64,000 nucleotides of DNA from Dimorphilus gyrociliatus (taxonomy: Eukaryota; Annelida; Polychaeta; Dinophilidae), in the NCBI GenBank assembly GCA_904063045.1, contig CAJFCJ010000043.1, positions 107,501-171,500 on the forward strand, read 5' to 3'. The notes beneath the pieces were generated by a model. It had not been told where the DNA came from, searched no databases, and saw only the letters and a list, made by a program, of their open reading frames with translations. Positions within the stretch are counted from its first letter, which is position 1. Every line of letters starts with the position of its first letter. This document shows positions 1-10,885 of the stretch, in pieces. A program made the translations under genes and the position numbers.

Positions 1-893
1 TTCTCTATTACTCAAGTAGAAGAGAATTTGATACTGATATCTTTTAAATGGTAAACTTGAAGTTAATTCATTGGAGAATGTCCTTGACATTTTACATAAT
101 ATTTTTTGAGTAATCAATTCTTCTTCGAATGAATGAAATTCAAATATTAATGGTATAAATCTGTGATTTTTAAAATATCCTGGAATTTGAAAATTGCTAT
201 CAGATTCTTTGTGATTTTCATCAGTAAAAAATAAATTGTTTTGTTTGAAGACAACTCCATGGAATGTTGTTTCAATTTTAAATTCAAAATTTTCACCAAA
301 ACATATTGAATCTGGGCAAAATTTTAGAGATGAGGTTAAATTTTCATCTTTTATCATTTCTAAATGATCAAATTCTATAATATTTCCACAGCCTTTATGA
401 GTTGTTTTCAACAGACAAAATGCAGTGTGATTGTTGTAAACTCTTTGATAAACAGTTTTCATATCAATTGTTAAGGAAAAATAATCTGAAAGGATTGTTT
501 GTCAATAGATATACTTTTTTCTCTCTCTCTCTCTCTCTCTCCTTCTCAATTATCATCCTTACATGTAAGACTTTTCATAAAACATTTAACCTTTGTTGCA
601 TATTTTGTTAGTAGATCTTGCAACTGAAAGTAACAAAGATTGTTCTCTTCTTCACAGGACATGAAATAAATTCTATTATGCCAATTCTGTGTAACTTCAA
701 TATGAGCTTCAACTCTATACTCATCAAATTCTGAGAATTCTGAACAAAACCTTTCAATATCTCTCCTCTTCTCCATAAACAGTAAATATCTGTGAGTGTA
801 ATGTTTCAAGCTCGTACTAACATAGCCCATACAGTATTCTCTATTGCAGATTTCATCGGCAAAATCCAGTTCTAATTCATCTAACATTAGCAA
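1..893 (-). CDS. 3' exons of an unknown extracellular-type protein, cut by the window edge
   Basis: Two minus-strand exons can be joined: 893-563, with an acceptor ending TTAACAG just upstream and a donor GTAAGG at 562-557, then 392-1, which stays open to the edge of the window. The junction is phase-compatible and the intron is about 170 bp. The first exon is cysteine-rich (DEICNREYCMG, then YFMSC and NNLCYF), loosely like an SRCR half-domain. The second has N-glycosylation-like sites and a CPDSICFG motif. The upstream first exon was not found. The intron holds a (CT)n run at 522-541 in + orientation. Function unknown; membership of the same family as the exons at 16.5-19.8 kb is inference. 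Confidence 0.45.
522..542. repeat. (CT)n microsatellite
   Basis: About ten CT units lie inside the intron between the two exons at 1-392 and 563-893. On the coding (minus) strand this is a GA-rich tract. Confidence 0.9.
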
Positions 894-899
894 CTGTTA

Positions 900-1660
900 A
901 GACAAAAAAATATGCTGGTTACTGTCTTTTTTATGGAAGATATCCCTCCCCCTCCTCCCTCTCCTTACATTTACATTTTGTATGGATTTCCTTAGTATAC
1001 AACATAAGAAACAACTGACTATGCCTTTGTACTGAAACATTTGCACCATTCAAAAATCTCTCCTCAAACAATCAGTAATTTATAAGACTTTTCCAAATCA
1101 TGCTTCAGATGATTAAATAGATGCTTTGTTCAATGAAAAAATATACCAAACTTTTGTCGAAAGAAACTTAAAGCTAGAGAAAAGGATTTAATTAATTTAC
1201 TTTTGAAAGAGACTGCAAAATGAATCCAAATGAAATGCAACAACCAGATCTCTTGTTGAGTTAATTAAAAAATTAGATAAACTTATGGCTGTGTAAACGT
1301 ATTAGTTGGGTTTGGAAATATTTTTAACTAGTTTTAATACACTTAAACCAAGGCTTAGTAACCTCCAACTGGAAAATTACATGCTAACCTCTGCAAGATC
1401 TGACAAATGTGGTTTAGTTTACAGTCTTCCAGACATCTACCTCATCTAAGCCTACAAGGAAATTGAAATATGGGCTAAGAGAAGTACAATTTGAGTGTAC
1501 TTTGTTGTATTGTAATTGTAGGAAATATCTTTTAGTGAACGCTAAATTCAAAAATGCTTTCAGGAAAAGATGTATTAAATGCTAAACGAACTCAACACCA
1601 AAAGTATATCAAAAGGTGTAAGTATTTTCAGGTTTAGTAAGAAATATAATTAAAAAATAA
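900..1660. other. No recognisable gene
   Basis: AT-rich sequence with stops in all frames. The first exon and promoter of the minus-strand gene ending at 893 should lie here or beyond, but no signal-peptide exon could be picked out. Confidence 0.4.
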
Positions 1661-1667
1661 TCACATT

Positions 1668-1800
1668 GTTAGAAATATGTTGACCGCTTTTTCCAGAAAC
1701 ATCATAGCAAATATCAGCTGTCTCTTTTGTTTTTTCAGTGAAAACCCTCTGCGAAACGTGGGGATCACCATTTCCTCCTGGAACTATATGTTTACGCGTT
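1668..1800 (-). pseudogene. Fragment of a GDPH-domain (vWD/ITIH C-terminal-like) gene
   Basis: The minus strand encodes GNGDPHVSQRVF followed by ICYDVSGKSGQ. These are the same two landmarks, in the same order and spacing, as ATGDPHF and ICYDVTGKMGDY in the intact gene at 25.2-26.8 kb. Only about 45 residues remain, with no flanking exons, so this is a relic of a third family member. Confidence 0.6.
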
Positions 1801-1844
1801 TTATGTTGTCTGGATATTAATAAAATAGACAAATGTCATTGATA

Positions 1845-2850
1845 AAAAATGACATTTTCCCACACTGAAATGTAGCCTTGACATATTTCAGCTTTTACAT
1901 TGGGATCACCATTGATCGCATCTGATAAACTAATGAGACAATATCTGTCACTCAAACCTGTGCATGAAGAACACTTATCATAAATCATATAAAAGTATAT
2001 ATATCCTCAGAATTGTTGTAACTTGCATATGCATAAATTGGCCAGGTAATATTGTCCGAGACATTTTTTCCCAACCACAAATACAATGCTTATGTTTTCT
2101 TGATTGTTGGACTTGTCGTATTAAAATTGTTACATCTTATACAACTCTCCTATCCTTTGCCTATAAAAGGGGTTGATTCTGGCAGTTTGGAACCCTCTAC
2201 CCCAAAAGGCAACATCTATTTCAACACTTCTACCATATAGTAAGTAATATTGTAAAATCTTTATTAACTATAGTTCATAAGTGTACACATATACTTAATG
2301 GAATCTTTGCTAAAGGGGAAGACACAACCATAGTAGGTCACCCATGCTTTGTAACTGTCTAAAAATTTAAATTTTGACTAGGCTGAAATCACTTACTGAA
2401 ACATTGTTTCAAAATATGGATTTGTTGTAAAAGTTAATTTTAGAAATGATAAGTTAATTTGTAATAGAAATGAAGTAGTTAAAAACTAGAGAGAGTCATA
2501 TAAATAAATTTTATTTACTACTCTGATAGAAAATATCCAAATACATTGTGATATGGATAAGCTACGTTTTTTACATATCTTCCAGGAAAAAGATTTAGGA
2601 TTCTAATTTGTCATTAGATAGCTCTAAACAAAGGGTTAGTAACAACGAAGTGCTTATAAATTGGTCTAGGGATGGATTAGGGTTAGAGTTAGAGTAAAAC
2701 CACAAAACTGTGGGCGTTTTCAACAACATCCAAGTAAGATGATTACAAAGTCAAAAAATTCAAAATGTGTTAAAATCGTTAAACCTAAAGTTAATCCAAA
2801 AGCTCCATCAATATCTGATAACAGTACTAACAATGTATGTGCTGGCTTCT
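1845..2850. repeat. Repeat scraps, no gene
   Basis: 1851-1895 is repeated, with a few changes, at 6591-6635 (CTGAAAT.TAGCCTTGA core). 2093-2170 resembles the LTR sequence at 8396-8460 (shared GATTGTTGGACTTGTC) and ends in a possible TATA motif (CTATAAAAGG). 2205-2285 is repeated at 5425-5505 (shared CAACACTTCTACCATATAGT). A short GGATTAGGGTTAG motif near 2670 resembles the MITE interior at 18.9-19.1 kb. No coding potential was seen. Confidence 0.55.
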
Positions 2851-2857
2851 CAGTTAT

Positions 2858-4486
2858 TTACAAAAACACATTTTTGTTATGAAACATTTTTTCCAATTGC
2901 TTTCTCTGTTTTCGTTTCAAATCGCATCCAATAAAAAGTATTTCTTCAAGAGTATTCGAAGATCTAAGAAGACCTTGACATATATTGAAAAATCCAAATG
3001 TCATCTTTGAATTCCCTGATAAATCGATAATTTTAAATTTAGAGCAATTTTTTAAGAGATTCCCAAGACAAGAACTCTGGTATCCATCCAAATTACAATT
3101 TCGCATATAGATTTCTTTTAAACTATCTGCTGATGTGACAAGTCCAGAGCAAATACTTGATACTCCATTACCCATGTTCTCATTTTCAGAAATGTTGATT
3201 ATTTCAATTTTAGGAAAATTCATGAGCATATGTCCTATATTGATACATTCATTTTCAGCTAAATCACAGCCAAGTAAATGAATTTCCTTTAAGGTGTTTG
3301 TTGAATTTAATAGTCCAAGAAATACACATGTTATTCTATTGGCTATTCGTAAATTTCCCGACAAATCTATATTTTCAATTGAATTACAACAATTCAACAA
3401 AATTCCAATGTTTTTTGTAGTAGATTTGTCCAAATCACAAAAGCTAAAATTTAATTCTTTTAAACTATTTGAAGAATTGAACAGTCCATGAACAATTTTT
3501 GAAATTCCTGTTCCTTTATTTGAATTTTTTGAAATATTAATTTTTTCAATGTTTGAACAATTTGATATTAAATTTTCAATGGCTTCCATATTATTTTCAC
3601 TTAAATCGCAATTTGAACATTTCAATTCTTTTAGAACAGTTGAAGATTTATAAAGTTGCTGAAATATTTTTGAAAATTTATCATCTCCCAATTTCTTATT
3701 ACAAGATAAGTCAATACTTTCCACATCAGAATTGGAGTGTATCATTTCAATAGCATAATTAATTTCCTTATCAGTTTTGCATTTTGCAGAAAATTGCAGT
3801 TTCCTTCCACCTTTTACAAAACGTTGTATATAATCCATATTTTCCAATGAATAGTTAAGTGAAAAATCATTTAACAATTCAAATTCAATTTTTTTATTTA
3901 AAAATTCTTTTAATTCATCACAATTTTTTTTCAAAGTAATATCTTGCTTAAAAAGATCATTTAAAATATTTATTCTTTTATCGCTCACATCTTGAACTTT
4001 TTTTTTTAAAGCTGTAAAATTTTTCTCAACTTTTAATATCCATATCTTTTGAAGTTGATCAATTCTATTATAAATAGCTTTGTGATAACTTTTATCTTCA
4101 TCTATGTATTTTTCTAACAAGTTTTCTTGTGTATTATTTTCACAGTTTAGATGACATTCCTCAAAACATTTTGTACACAAATTTCCAATATTATGTACTT
4201 TACAGAATAACGACAATTCTTTTGAATGTTTCGGACATAATTTTACAGTTTTGACATCTTTAAGTATATTTTTTTCCAAGTTACAAATCTGATTTTTCGC
4301 CAATTGAGTTTTTTCATTGCAGAGACAAGTGATTTCTGAATTGGATATATTTAATTGTTGCAAACATTCCATACAGAAATTAGAATGATGATGGGTAAGA
4401 ATTGTTGCATCTCTTTCTAAGCAAAGTTTAGAACAAAGAGTGCAAGAAAGTGATTTTTCATTCAGCATAAAACCATTAACAGCCAT
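2858..4486 (-). CDS. TRIM-like protein: RING, B-box, coiled coil, leucine-rich repeats
   Basis: Single-exon ORF of 542 aa starting MAVNGF. Residues about 14-57 form a RING-like zinc finger (CTLCSKLC, HHHSNFCMECL, CLC). Residues about 84-113 form a B-box 2 type finger (CPKHSKELSLFC, H, CTKC, H). A lysine-rich coiled coil follows (about 118-230). From about 250 to the end run RNI-type leucine-rich repeats of about 28 residues in pairs, each with ENIDLSGN-like and LKEL..CDL-like strands. RING/B-box/coiled coil is the TRIM plan of ubiquitin ligases, where the C-terminal domain picks the substrate; TRIM proteins more often carry SPRY or NHL there. A cytosolic E3 ligase with LRR recognition is inferred. 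The reading frame is intact. Parts of the same family recur at 23938-24413 and 32866-33780. Confidence 0.8.
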   Translation of the reverse strand: MAVNGFMLNEKSLSCTLCSKLCLERDATILTHHHSNFCMECLQQLNISNSEITCLCNEKTQLAKNQICNLEKNILKDVKTVKLCPKHSKELSLFCKVHNIGNLCTKCFEECHLNCENNTQENLLEKYIDEDKSYHKAIYNRIDQLQKIWILKVEKNFTALKKKVQDVSDKRINILNDLFKQDITLKKNCDELKEFLNKKIEFELLNDFSLNYSLENMDYIQRFVKGGRKLQFSAKCKTDKEINYAIEMIHSNSDVESIDLSCNKKLGDDKFSKIFQQLYKSSTVLKELKCSNCDLSENNMEAIENLISNCSNIEKINISKNSNKGTGISKIVHGLFNSSNSLKELNFSFCDLDKSTTKNIGILLNCCNSIENIDLSGNLRIANRITCVFLGLLNSTNTLKEIHLLGCDLAENECINIGHMLMNFPKIEIINISENENMGNGVSSICSGLVTSADSLKEIYMRNCNLDGYQSSCLGNLLKNCSKFKIIDLSGNSKMTFGFFNICQGLLRSSNTLEEILFIGCDLKRKQRKQLEKMFHNKNVFL

Positions 4487-4794
4487 ATTTTCTAGGGAAT
4501 AAATTCTAAAGATTTAATTTATTACCATGACATTCTATATGTAAATATAAATACTATTGATAGATTAATCCAATCAATCACTTTTTAAAGAATGTTTAAA
4601 TCGTTTCCTTCGATTAAAACATTAATTATAATTTCTGTACATTCTACAAGAAACGAATGTTGTTCTAAACTGATTGCAGAGTCCAGTGTCCTTATTGACG
4701 GTGTCCATATTGGTACATAAATATGGCACACACAGTTAACAGGATTAGAATGGATAATATAGTTTCTGCCATTTTACAATTTTCAATGTTTCTA

Positions 4795-5110
4795 CTCGTA
4801 AAATCCAGGGTATCTATTATTACTCTGGCAGTGTGTGGGGTGCGTTATCCTGCTGCCAGATGAAGTTTTCTCCAAATTTTCCACTCAATATTAGGAAAAC
4901 TGTTCCCACCAACTGGAAGCTTATCCCTACATAGCCTTAGCCTGTCATTGAGCTGCCAGGTTAACAGGTGATTGGGACCATCCAGCAAAAACCTGGACTC
5001 ATCAGTGTTTAAATTTTCATCTGTTATAGGTCTAGTTAGGCAATATCATGAATGAGTTGAGATTGCAAAAATTGAACATTGTCAATTTATTTCTCTGTAA
5101 ATCTACACCA
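4795..5110 (-). pseudogene. Tc1/mariner-type transposase relic
   Basis: On the minus strand, in shifting frames, are the two landmark blocks of Tc1/mariner DDE transposases: TDESRFLLDG (first-Asp region; RC around 4975-5010) and QQDNAP.H followed by RVIIDTLDF (second-Asp region; RC around 4796-4862). The interval between them has the right order and roughly the right length. Stops and frame changes make it inactive. No terminal inverted repeats were located. Confidence 0.7.
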
Positions 5111-5119
5111 GGTGGCTCT

Positions 5120-6975
5120 TGATAATACACACATATGAGTGTGCGTTAGCATTTGTGCGGGCTTGCCTCTTAAACTATACATTTTACATCGATAACACAT
5201 ACCTATCCTTTTTCTTTTTTAATCAACGTCAGTCTCTCTGCTACTGATTGTTACTTCTATCTGCTCTTTGGAAATGTAGCCCTATTGTCTAAAATTTTAA
5301 TTAATTTGGCTAAAACCTGATTCTCTGTCTTTATTTGATGTTGTTATATCCTCCTAACCTCTAGATGCAATTCTCCCAATTACAAACCAATGCCTGTCTA
5401 CTCTTTCTAGCTATCTACCTCAGAAGTAACATCTACTTCAACACTTCTACCATATAGTAAGTATTATTTATAAAATATCTATAAATTATAGTTCATAAAT
5501 GTACAAAACCAAAATCAACATTTAAAATAACTTTCACTAGAAAAAGATTTTTCAAAAAATCTATCAATTCAAAAAGAAATGCCTTTGTTAATATAGAAAT
5601 ATGACTCATTTTCCACAGAAGGCCTATTTTCATAGAGATGTACCTACACATTGACTCTAGTGACATTTTTTCTAAAAATTCTTTCCCTTCTGCTGTGTAT
5701 TTCTGAAGGAGTTCACCCTTAAATCATTTCAGTACTGATTAAGGTCATAGCAGATCCATTTAGCACAAATCTTTCCCTATCTAAGTTCTTTTGTCATTTA
5801 TCCAATAGCTACATAACAAATTTTTTGAAGATTGCTCTCTGTAAAATAGTCTGATCTCCACTGTGGGGGCTATTTATTTCTTCTCAGTTTTGAAATTTTA
5901 CAACTGTCTTTGGACAACCACATCTTGCAAATCATCAAAATTTTTTCTTTCTTTTTATAACATATACCTACCTTCTTATGAAACATTCACTCAAAATGTC
6001 ATCCAAAAATAGCTTTTTGATCATCTGTAAAAGAACTTAGAAAAACTTTCTCAATCACTAAAAAAGCAATGAATTTTCAACTGTGTTTACACAATAAAAG
6101 TTTTTTTATTTACTAAGAGTATTGGAGAGTATCAATGACATTAGTTGAGTTGTTTCAATAAGAAAAGCACAAAGTTTGAAATAATTTGACCCAACCTTAT
6201 ATCTAACAAATATTGTTCATATTTTGTCCACTAAATATTATATCCAACAGAAGTTATTTGGAAGTAGCATTTGTACAGCATTCATGTAACATTACAATTT
6301 TTACATTCAGACACATCTGTCACTACTTACAAACTGGGCATCATAGGCATCTTTCAAAATATCTAAAAAATTTGTTCACTATAACCCTACTTTCAAAAAT
6401 TAGAAAAGAAAATGACAAGAAGAATTTTAGTGTAGCAAAGACTTTACATGTGGTAGAAAATTTTGATAAGTTAATAATTTTACCTTAACCTTAACCTAAT
6501 CATATTTTTTTACCTAACCTATTTGAATAAACTTAACCTTTGATAGAACCCAACCTAGTATTTATCAATAGTTTTAATATTTTTCTTAGACATTTTCCCA
6601 TGCTGAAATCTAGCCTTGAAATATTTCACATATGCCTGTCTTTATCAACAAAAACTATTTCAAAAATATCCAAGTAAATAATATTTTACAGTTGAATGAA
6701 AAGTTTTTTAAATGTGTCTAAAGAGATACAACACAACTAGCCCACTACCATAGATCCTATATTAACCTTAACAATCTGATCTGTTAATTCAAAAGATCTC
6801 CATAGACCTATAGAAATGTATTTGAAAATATTCTTAACCTCTTTAAAAATACCAATGAAAGAGTTTAAGTAGATGTTTTTGAAAAATTGTCACAAGACCT
6901 TTTGATGAGAAAACACCTATAAGAGAAAACACTTATAAGCAGGCACAATGGTAGCAGAGGTGTTAATAGAAATCA
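5120..6975. other. Non-genic stretch with dispersed repeats
   Basis: No supportable gene. 5345-5400 resembles the interior of the MITE family seen at 18.9-19.1 and 27.12-27.26 kb. 5425-5505 repeats 2205-2285, and 6591-6635 repeats 1851-1895. A run of CCTTAACC-like motifs lies at 6483-6560. The rest is unremarkable AT-rich sequence. Confidence 0.4.
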
Positions 6976-8176
6976 TGAAGAGTTGTACAATATGTACTGT
7001 TTTTCTTCTTTTGAATTTAGATTGTATGATATTTAGATTTGTCTCAAATAAATTTTTATTATATTTTAATCAACAGTTTTTGTGGTTCATTCACAACAAT
7101 TTTCTGTATCTGTTGAAGTTCCAGCTATAATGTTGGAAGGTTTTGGACAATATCATGTAAATTTTAAACAACAGACTGGAAATCCTACATGCAGGTTTTT
7201 TTTGTACATTAATATTTGAATGAATAATTTTACAAATTTAATTTGTTTTAAAGCTTTACAGCTAAAAAACCAGATGAAACTGTGGTAGCACAAGCTACCA
7301 AAGATTTAAATTCTATGTTTGAAAGCCACACCATTCAATATTTTACTTTATCATCATTCACTGAAGATTTTATCCTAACTTTTTCTTTCACTTGTGGTAC
7401 TTCAGGGTCATCAATTAGTTTTGAATTCAGGACACATGTTTTTGCAGTTGAGACTATGTAATACTTTAAACAATATTCAAAATATATATAAAAAAATTTA
7501 AATATTTCATTTGCTTATGGTTCTACTTTTCTACCTGTGATGTATGGGGTTCAAATTGATGTATCAAGTGCGCAATCCTAACCAACTATAGTTAAATTAC
7601 TTAGACAACTTGGTGACGCTATTTGCAGGTAATTACTTCGGTGAAATTAAATCATTCATCATCATCTATATGATTATTTTTCGTTATCTCAGCTTAACTC
7701 AACCAGACTCTGCCATAGCCATAACAGATTATTCTGGATCAACTGATCTAAGAAATGATAACATGGAAATTACAGTTACTAAAACTGGTTCTCAGGAATC
7801 TCTTCTCATGCTTGCAAGCTGCTCATCTGGTGGAAAGACATTCAATACTGACATTCCAGTTTATTTTTCAGTTGGTGCTCCTTCACCATGGGCATCTGCA
7901 ACAGGAGATCCACACTTTGCTCAAAATGTTATTGATAAATCATCAATGTCTACAAAACAAATATGTTATGATGTAACTGGCCAAATGGGAGATTTTATTT
8001 ATATTGCTGGATTCTATCACAGTGGAATAAAAGTATTTGGCCAACTTAAAGATGATTAATACATGCATAAAATTATCATTCAGTCTCCATCAGCAAACAT
8101 CACAGTATCATTAAATGAAATTCTTCTTGATAATATATATACAATGGAATGGAATGATAATTCAAAGGCAATGGCT
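6976..8176 (+). pseudogene. Dead paralogue of the secreted GDPH-domain gene
   Basis: Exon by exon this matches the intact gene at 25238-26847: a signal-peptide exon (MKSCTICTVFLLLNL), a TC-ending exon, a KKPDE exon, a YGS exon and a long last exon with ATGDPHFAQN and QICYDVTGQMGD. Lesions visible: the first donor GT is AT (near 7022), the third donor GT is CT (near 7456), there is a TAA stop in the fourth exon near 7577, and a TAA replaces the Tyr codon after QLKDD at about 8057. Homology stops at 8176, where an inverted-repeat element begins. The last exon is well preserved, so decay is fairly recent. Confidence 0.85.
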
Positions 8177-9044
8177 GTTGTACACATACATTCGTCAGCT
8201 ATATTCTACAATAGAGAAGTAGTATTGAACCAGTATTGTACTATGCAGATAGTATTGTATACACAATACTGTTTGTCTTAACATGCATTAATCAGATATA
8301 CTTCCTCCTTATATGCTGATGCTAAATTTACTAACTCAATCAATTGAATATCATTATTAAGGTAGAATATAAAAATAGTCAAATATACAATCTACATGTT
8401 TTCTTGATTGTTGGACTTGTCCTACTAAAATTGTTATGTCTTATGCAACTCTCCAACCTGAGAAATTCAACTATTATTTAGAAGAGGAAAACAATAAAAA
8501 CATGACCATATTTACAACTTTTCTTTGTCTTCAAATGTTACTTTTGTTTTTGTGAACATTGAAATTTGTCAACTATCAACCCTTAAAAGAGTATATAAAC
8601 CCTACAAAATTAACAGTTGACAGTTCACTTTTCTAACTGTCAGCTAGTTGTTTAATCTAGCTGGTTTAGAACTAGAAGCTCATTTTACTCAATACATATT
8701 CTTTGGACAAAATACTGGTGTTTTGTTGATTAATTTCTACCAAAATTGCCTTTGTTAGACTATTTGTGGACGAACTTTAAAGGTTCTATTTGTGTGAGTA
8801 CTTTGGCAAGTTGGTAAATGATTGGAAAGGATGATTACAGTTGTGACGAACCAGAAATTCCTACAATTACAATACAACAAAGTACAAATTTAATAGGTTT
8901 TATAGCTGTGCAATGTATAGGCACTGCCCTCTGCGAAACTAGGTGAATACTGCTTATCTCTATCAGTGCTATCTGCATAGTACAATACTGGTTAAATACT
9001 ACTTATCTATTATAGAGTATAGCTGACAAATGTATGTGTACAAC
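8177..9044. mobile_element. Element with 76-bp terminal inverted repeats, containing an LTR
   Basis: 8177-8252 and the reverse complement of 8969-9044 align over 76 bp with few mismatches, both starting GTTGTACACATACATT and ending CTATGCAGATAG. The element sits in the last exon of the dead gene at 6976-8176. Inside lies LTR/leader/gag-start sequence (about 8390-8890), so an LTR element apparently jumped into a TIR element, or the repeats flank a composite. No clear target duplication was found. A related end sequence (CATACATTCATCAGCTTTATTCTAC) sits near 31097. No transposase is visible. Confidence 0.65.
8390..8895 (+). mobile_element. LTR plus leader and start of gag, family 1
   Basis: Contains a TATA motif (GTATATAAACCCT near 8590), an inferred transcribed region, and a leader. 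An ATG at 8818 then opens a short frame whose start, MIGKDDYSCDEPEIPTITIQ, recurs at 10264, 16081 and 24637. The shared TATA-to-ATG layout and repeated N-terminus point to a retrotransposon LTR with its 5' leader and gag start. No pol sequence follows. LTR ends and primer-binding site were not fixed. Confidence 0.6.
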
Positions 9045-9079
9045 TACACTAATCATTTCAGATTATCAATAAGAATTTA

Positions 9080-9384
9080 CAGATGTAATTTCTTTTTTTA
9101 AATCGATACATCATTTAAAAGTACTCAATGTCAGTGGAACAGATATTTATGATATCCATTTTAGAATAATGTCAGAAAATCTTGTCTTATTAGAAGAATT
9201 AAATATATCATCAAGAAGTATTAAGAAATTAAGGCCTATTCTCATGTTGAGTAATAAAAAATTGTTCAAAGAGATGTCAGATATTGCTATTCAGTATGAT
9301 GAATTTCAATATCTACTACATTTGGAATATCTAGAAATAGTTGAAATGTCTTTATGTGATTACAATATAGTATTTTATCAATGA
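9080..9384 (+). pseudogene. Leucine-rich-repeat gene fragment
   Basis: Read forward, this encodes LKVLNVSGTDIYDIHFR and LLEELNISSRSIKKL, typical LRR strands like those in the LDLa-LRR receptor at 10.9-14 kb. A frame is open from about 9120 to the stop at 9382. No TM or LDLa sequence is nearby. It lies between two mobile elements and looks like a stranded exon piece of an LGR-type gene. Confidence 0.45.
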
Positions 9385-10320
9385 ATGAAAATGTAACAAT
9401 TTGAGCATAACTCTACCAAATGCCTGCATACATTGGTGAGTGTAGTGCATGATAAGAACCTAGATGTGTACGATTTAAAAATTGAAAATCACCAAAATTT
9501 TGCATGAAATACTATATTGTAATAGTATTGAGCAGTGCTCTGCATACCCAAGATACAACTTTTAACTACTTCTAAAGTTAGTTGTAAATAGACTTTTACA
9601 ACTTAACTTGAATATTTAACTAATTATCTTAAACATAATATATAATCAATATTAGTTGTTTTTATCATATTTTACCTATATTTGGAAATTGTAGATTGTT
9701 GAATAGTAGCAAATACGCAATACTATTATAGATAACCAAATGCTTTGGTTTTTGCCATAAAATCTATTTTACACTACAATATCTCATTTTTGTGGTATAT
9801 AAGAACAGCATTATGCTGATCTTTGTCTATTTTTGTGTGTTGGACACCATCCAAGTTCTACCAAAAATTGTTACATCTTATGCAATTTTTGACCTACTCA
9901 AAATATAGAACAACAACTCTCCAGAATAAAGAAAAAGTACCAATTATGGTGGCATATTTGGACTTTTCCTATATCTTATATGTTACTTTTGTTTGTCTGT
10001 ATATTTGTGATCTGTGAACTGTCAACTATTGGAAAGGTATATAAACCCTGCAAATTTAACAGTAGACAGTTCAGTCTTATCACTGTCAGCTTGTTGCTTA
10101 AACCAGCTTGTTTAGAACTAGAAACTTATTTACTCAATAAATATTCTTTGAATGAAATACTGATGTCTTATTGATTAAATTTTTGCAAAATTTCATTTTT
10201 TGAGACTATCTTTGGACAAACTTGAATGGTTCTATTTGTTTGACTACTATGGTAAATTGGTAAATGATTGGAAAGGGCAAATTTGATCTTGATGAATTCA
10301 ATTACAATTCAACAAAGTAC
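9384..10320 (+). mobile_element. LTR/leader/gag-start repeat, copy 1
   Basis: 9504-10320 matches 15292-16150 along its length with small indels. It shows a TATA motif (GTATATAAACCCTG near 10036), a possible AATAAA (near 10135) and an ATG at 10264 opening MIGKGKFDLDE, a degraded version of the gag-start frame seen at 8818. The flanking 9384-9480 matches the reverse complement of about 15180-15287, so one segment is inverted between the copies. Confidence 0.6.
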
Positions 10321-10329
10321 ATTTAGAAA

Positions 10330-10880
10330 ATTATTATTATTTTTTAAGGGTATTTAACACTTTTGTCTCTTTTGTAGCATCTTCCGTAAAATCATTCCTA
10401 AAGTATATATATCCTTCTTTTCTCCACAATTCTCCTTAATATACAACTCCTTTACAGATAAATATATCTTGAAATTATTGGGCTGAAAAGGATGATAATG
10501 TAAAATTTAATCTACTAATTTTCCATAGATTTTAAATACTCAACTTGGACAACAATATCCGTTATTGAAAATTGTCCATTTAGACAAAAGTTATGTCTAT
10601 GAATTGAGGAAATTGAATGTAAAATTGTTGAAAAACATTTAAAATATTTATAATCTCTATAAAATTCATATGTTATATGAATTCCAGAAAATTTGTTTGT
10701 CCTGAATAAAATTAGATGATAGTTTTCTTGATTTTTTAGGAAACTTAAAACTAGAAGAGAGGAAAACAAATATATTTAAATAATGATTGAAAATGTTAAT
10801 TCTTTTTTTTTATTTTACAATTCTGAAACCATTCATGTCTTGCATTTTTCAATAAATTCATCCTTTTCAAACAAAACAAA
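10330..10880 (-). other. Weak minus-strand ORF, otherwise no gene
   Basis: 10515-10769 (-) is an 84-residue open frame with two Cys (FKCFST, NFCLNG). It could be an isolated exon, but no signal peptide, clear splice partners or recognised domain supports it. The rest is AT-rich, with a TATA-like AAGTATATATATCC near 10400. Confidence 0.2.
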
Positions 10881-10885
10881 ATATT

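Noticed and set aside
402-611. Forward ORF containing LSLSLSLSF
   Set aside because: It is translation of a (CT)n microsatellite inside an intron on the opposite strand.
1964-2240. Overlapping forward ORFs of 60-70 residues
   Set aside because: They fall in LTR-like and dispersed repeat sequence (matches at 8.4 and 5.4 kb) and have no domain.
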